A DNA stretch of 64,000 nt, from contig NW_027478442.1 in NCBI RefSeq assembly GCF_051014685.1, positions 1,178,001 through 1,242,000 of the forward strand, written 5' to 3'. A model generated the notes under the pieces. That model did not search any database and was not told the DNA's origin. It was given only the letters and a program-made list of their open reading frames with translations. Shown piece after piece: positions 60,401 through 64,000 of this stretch. The stretch is from Ptiloglossa arizonensis (taxonomy: Eukaryota; Arthropoda; Insecta; Hymenoptera; Colletidae). The position numbers were made by a program, and so were the translations under genes. The stretch's first letter is position 1; each line of letters starts with the position of its first letter.

Positions 60401-62121
60401 ATTACCACGGTACGTGTATTTTTGGCCTAGGCCATTCCAGTTATTGGTTTCGAGTATCAGACCAGCGAAAATTTTGAAGGTTTCTCAAGCATTCCTTAAC
60501 TTCAAACTCCCATATCTCGCGAACGGATTGACGAACTCGAGAAATTCCTGTTGCATCTGAAAGCAGAAACTCGCCCGATTACAACGGTATGTGTATTTTT
60601 GACCTAGGCCATTCCAGTTATTCGTTTCGAGTATCAGACCAGCGAAAATTTTGAAGGATCCTCAACCATTCCTTAACTTCAAACTCCCATATCTCGCGAA
60701 CGGACTGACGAACTCGAGAAATTCCTGTTGCATCTGAAAGCAGAAACTCGCCCGATTTCAACGGTATGTGCATTTTTGCCCTAGTCCATAGTAGTTATTG
60801 GTTTCGAGTATCAGACTTGCGAAAATTTTGATGGTTTCTCAAGCATTCCATAACTTCAAACTCCCATATCTCGCGGACGGATTGACGAACTCGAGAAATT
60901 CCTGTTGCGTCTGAAAGCAGAAACTCGCCCGATTACAACGGTATGTGTATTTTTCCCCTAGGCCATAGTTGTTATTTAATTCGAGTATCAGACTTGCGAA
61001 AACTGTGATTGTTTCTCAACCATTCCTTAACTTTAAACTCCCATATCTCGCGAACGGATTGACGAACTCGAGAATTTCCTATTGCATCTGAAAGCAGAAA
61101 CCCGCCCCATTACAACGTTACGTGTATTTTTCCTCAAGGCCTTTGTAGTTATTGGTTTCGAGTATCAGACTTGCGATAATTTTGATAGTTTCTCAAGCAT
61201 TCCTTAACTTCAAACTCCCATATCTCGCGAACGGATTGACGAACTCGAGAAATTCCTGTTGCATCTGTAAGCAGAAACTCGCCCGATTACAACGGTATAT
61301 GTATTTTCCCCTAGGCCATTGTAGTTATTGGTTTCTAGCATCAGAATTGCGAAAATTTTGATGGTTTCTCAACCATTCCTTAACTTCGAACTCCCATATC
61401 TCGCGAACGGGATGACGAACTCGAGAAATTTCTGTTGCATCTGAAACTGGAAACTCGCACGATTACAATGGTGTGTGTACTTTTCCCCTAGGCCATTCCA
61501 GTTATTGGTTTCGAGTATCAGAATTGCGAAAATTTTGATGGTTTCTCAACCATTCCTTAACTTCAAACCCCCATATCTCGCGAACGGATTGACGAACTCG
61601 AGAAATTCCTGTTGCATCTGAAAGCAGAAACTCGCCCGATTACACCGGTACGTGTATTTTTCCCCTAGGCCTTTGTAGTTATTGGTTTCGAGTATCAGAC
61701 TTGCGATAATTTTGATGGTTTCTCAAGCATTCCTTAACTTCAAACTCCCATATATCGCGAACGGATTGACGAACTCGAGAAATTCCTGTTGCATCTGACA
61801 GCAGAAACTCGCCCGATTACAACGATATGTGTATTTTCCCCCCAGGCCATTGTAGTTATTGGTTTCGAGTATCAGGCTTGCGAAAATTTTGATGGTTTCT
61901 CAACCATTCCTAAACTTCAAACTACCATATCTCGCGAACGGATTGACGAACTCGAGAAATTCCTGTTGCATCTGAAAGCAGAAACTCGCCCGATTACAAC
62001 GGTATGTGTATTTTTGACCTAGGCCATTCCAGTTATTCGTTTCGAGTATCAGACCAGCGAAAATTTTGAAGGATCCTCAACCATTCCTTAACTTCAAACT
62101 CCCATATCTCGCGAACGGATT
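57478..62121 (+). repeat. 4.6-kb block, second copy (of 24,777-29,423)
   Basis: Follows 24,777-29,423 with offsets 32,701, then 32,698, 32,875 and 32,698 bp. GGATCC sites at 60,656 and 62,071 and AATTAGG at 59,224 fall exactly where predicted. It has a chimeric monomer near 58,618, where TTTCCTATTGCATCTGAAAG runs into TGGAAACTCGCCCGAATAC. It lacks the monomer corresponding to about 27,000-27,180. Three one-base losses lie at 57,649, 57,919 and 57,924. Confidence 0.88.
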
Positions 62122-62472
62122 GACTAACTCGAGAATTTCCCGTTGCATCTGAAAGCAGAAACTCGCCCGATTACAACGGTATGTGTATTTTCACCTAGGC
62201 CATTGTAGTTATTGGTTTCTAGCGTCAGAATTGCGAAAATTTTGATGGTTTCTCAACCATTCCTTAACTTCAAACTCCCATATCTCGCGAACGGATTGAC
62301 TAACTCGAGAATTTCCCGTTGCATCTGAAAGCAGAAACTCGCCCGATTACAACGGTATGTGTATTTTCACCTAGGCCATTGTAGTTATTGGTTTCTAGCG
62401 TCAGAATTGCGAAAATTTTGATGGTTTCTCAACCATTCCTTAACTTCAAACTCCCATATCTCGCGAACGGAA
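62122..62472 (+). repeat. Doubled GATTGACTAACTCG dimer at the block junction
   Basis: GGATTGACTAACTCGAG with TTTCCCGTTGC, then TATTTTCACCTAGG and TTTCTAGCGTCAG, occurs twice here (about 62,118 and 62,294). It occurs again at 62,645 in the following domain C copy, but only once at the matching places near 14,213, 51,511 and 56,109. It joins the end of the 4.6-kb block to the domain C segment. Confidence 0.75.
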
Positions 62473-63753
62473 TGACGAACTCGAGAATTTCCTGTTGCAT
62501 CTGAAACTGGAAACACGCCCGATCACAAAGGTATGTGAATTTTTCCCCTAGGCCTTTGTAGTTATTGGTTTCTAGAATCAGAATTGCGAAAATTTTGATG
62601 GTTTCTCAAGCATTCCTTAACTTCAAACTCCCATATCTCGCGAACGGATTGACTAACTCGAGAATTTCCCGTTGCATCTGAAAGCAGAAACTCGCCCGAT
62701 TACAACGGTATGTGTATTTTCACCTAGGCCATTGTAGTTATTGGTTTCTAGCGTCAGAATTGCGAAAATTTTGATGGTTTCTCAACCATTCCTTAACTTC
62801 AAACTCCCATATCTCGCGAACGGAATGACGAACTCGAGAATTTCCTCTTGCACCTGAAAGCAGAAACTCGCCCGATTACAACGGTATGTGTATTTTTCCC
62901 CTAGGCCATTGTAGTTATTGGTTTCGAGTATCAGGCTTGCGATAATTTTGATGGTTTCTCAAGCATTCCTTAACTTCAAACTCCCATATCTCGCGAACGG
63001 ATTGATGAACTCGGGAAATTCCTGTTGCATCTGACAGCAGAAACTCGCCCGATTACAACGGTGTGTGTATTTTTCCCCTAGGCCATTGTAGTTATTGGTT
63101 TCGAGTATCAGACTTGCGAAAATTTTGATGGTTTCTCAAGCACTCCATAACTTCAAACTCCCATATCTCGCGAACGGATTGACGAACTCGAGAAATTCCT
63201 GTTGCATCTGAAAGCAGAAACTCGCCCGATTACAAAGGTATGTGTATTTTTCCCCCAGGCCATTGTAGTTATTGGTTTCTAGCATCAGAATTGCGAAAAT
63301 TTTGATGGTTTCTCAACCATTCCTTAACTTCAAACTCCCATATCACGCGAACGGAATGACGAACTCGAGAAATTCCTGTTGCATCTGAAAGTGGAAACTC
63401 GCCCGATTACAAGGGTATGTGCATTTTTCCCCTATGGCTTTGTAGTTATTGGTTTCGAGTATCAGACTTGCGAAAATTTTGATGGTTTCTCAACCACTCC
63501 TTAACTTCAAACTCCCATATCTCGCGAACGGAATGACGAACTCGAGAAATTCCTGTTGCATCTGAAAGTGGAAACTCGCCCGATTACAAGGGTATGTGCA
63601 TTTTTCCCCTATGGCTTTGTAGTTATTGGTTTCGAGTATCAGACTTGCGAAAATTTTGATGGTTTCTCAACCACTCCTTAACTTCAAACTCCCATATCTC
63701 GCGAACGGATTGACGAACTCGAGAAATTCCTGTTGCATCTGACAGCAGAAACT
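62473..63753 (+). repeat. Fourth copy of a domain C segment
   Basis: Matches 55,935-57,215 at offset 6,538 bp, including TATGTGAATTTTTCCCC, TCCTCTTGCACC, GATGAACTCGGG and the doubled CTATGGCTTTGTAG monomer (about 63,352 and 63,530). It ends where this copy reads CGCCGGATTACAACCG and the other CGCCCGATTACAAGGG. Confidence 0.82.
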
Positions 63754-64000
63754 CGCCGGATTACAACCGTATGTGTATTTTTCCCCTAGGCCATTGTAGT
63801 TATTGGTTTCGAGTATCAGACTTGCGATAATTTTGATGGTTTCTCAAGCATTCCTTAACTTCAAACTCCCATATCTCGCGAACGGATTGACGAACTCGAG
63901 AAATTCCTGTTGCATCTGAAAGCAGAAACTCGCCCGATTACAACGGTATGTGTATTTTTCCCCCAGGCCATTGTAGTTACTGGTTTCTAGCATCAGAATT
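63754..64000 (+). repeat. Satellite continues off the right edge
   Basis: GCGATAATTTTG, CCCCCAGG and GTAGTTACTGG variants, ending 12 bp into monomer 363 (AGCATCAGAATT, from 63,989). The array is open at both window edges, so its true length is unknown. Confidence 0.95.

Larger units (their letters stand above)
1..64000 (+). repeat. Tandem satellite array, 176-177 bp monomer, 362 copies head to tail
   Basis: Every stretch of the window is a copy of one monomer. With AGTATCAG as position 1, a typical 177-bp unit has AAAATTTT at 16-23, TCGCGA at 65-70, CTCGAG at 84-89 and CCTAGG at 151-156. The first unit starts at base 1 and the last complete one ends at 63,988, giving 362 units with a mean of 176.76 bp. 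All are in the same orientation; I saw no reverse-complement copy. One consensus monomer counts 74 G+C of 177 (42%) and 10 CpG. Length near a nucleosome repeat, long homogeneous runs and higher-order structure are typical of centromeric or pericentromeric satellites in plants and animals; that role is inference. I do not recognise the family. Confidence 0.98.

Noticed and set aside
1..64000. CRISPR array
   Set aside because: Repeats and the sequence between them are all parts of the same monomer, with no unique spacers. The unit is about 177 bp and there is no cas gene.
1..64000. Transposon, retroelement or viral insertion
   Set aside because: I found no break in the monomer phase large enough to hold an element, no terminal repeats and no coding remnant. 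Phase drift over the window is only 86 bases in 362 units.
1..64000. Inverted monomers or an orientation switch
   Set aside because: The core CTCGCGAACGG reads forward throughout. I did not see its reverse complement in any line.

Overview
The window is one uninterrupted block of tandem satellite DNA. All 64,000 bases fall into head-to-tail copies of a single 176-177 bp monomer, in one orientation. I see no gene, RNA gene, transposon, microsatellite, inversion or unique flank. Phasing the recurring AGTATCAG / AGCRTCAG motif from base 1 to base 63,989 gives 362 monomers with a mean length of 176.76 bp, plus 12 bp of the next copy. The monomer is about 42% GC (hand count on one consensus). It carries a TATCTCGCGAACGG core, an AAAATTTT tract and three usual 6-bp palindromes (TCGCGA, CTCGAG, CCTAGG). 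Near-nucleosomal monomer length, higher-order repeats and absence of genes point to centromeric or pericentromeric heterochromatin of a eukaryote. I do not recognise the family and cannot name the species or even the kingdom from sequence alone.

Layout. (A) 1-9,537 is a heterogeneous left domain rich in 176-bp monomers and short dispersed cassettes. (B) 9,538-12,368 is a 1,416-bp 8-mer present twice in tandem. (C) 12,369-14,723 is a block with further copies near 50-52, 56-57 and 62-64 kb. (D) 14,724-17,252 is a 1,239-bp 7-mer in tandem, ending in an exact 177-bp duplication. (E) 17,253-18,538 holds TAGTTGTTATTTGA-marked monomers and a 352-bp dimer repeat. (F) 18,539-19,654 is an island of left-domain sequence. 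(G) 19,655-26,203 is a 2,123-bp 12-mer higher-order repeat, about three copies, nearly identical. (H) 26,204-32,590 is marked by GGATCC-bearing monomers. (I) 32,591-42,616 is a second domain rich in 176-bp monomers, with a 1.44-kb block repeated at 2,648 bp spacing. (J) 42,617-48,035 is a domain with GATTAGA and TTCGATGG variants. (K) 48,036-64,000 is a mosaic rebuilt from B, C, G and H, including a 4.6-kb block matching 24.8-29.4 kb.

Nothing here works as an operon or pathway. The biology is in the array: local amplification at many scales (1-, 2-, 3-, 4-, 5-, 7-, 8- and 12-mers), long-range block copying, and possible chromatin-level constraint on the conserved half of the monomer. The open reading frames that occur are by-products of a period (177) divisible by three. 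All identities and counts below are by eye. Block borders are placed at the nearest diagnostic difference and may be off by tens of bases.
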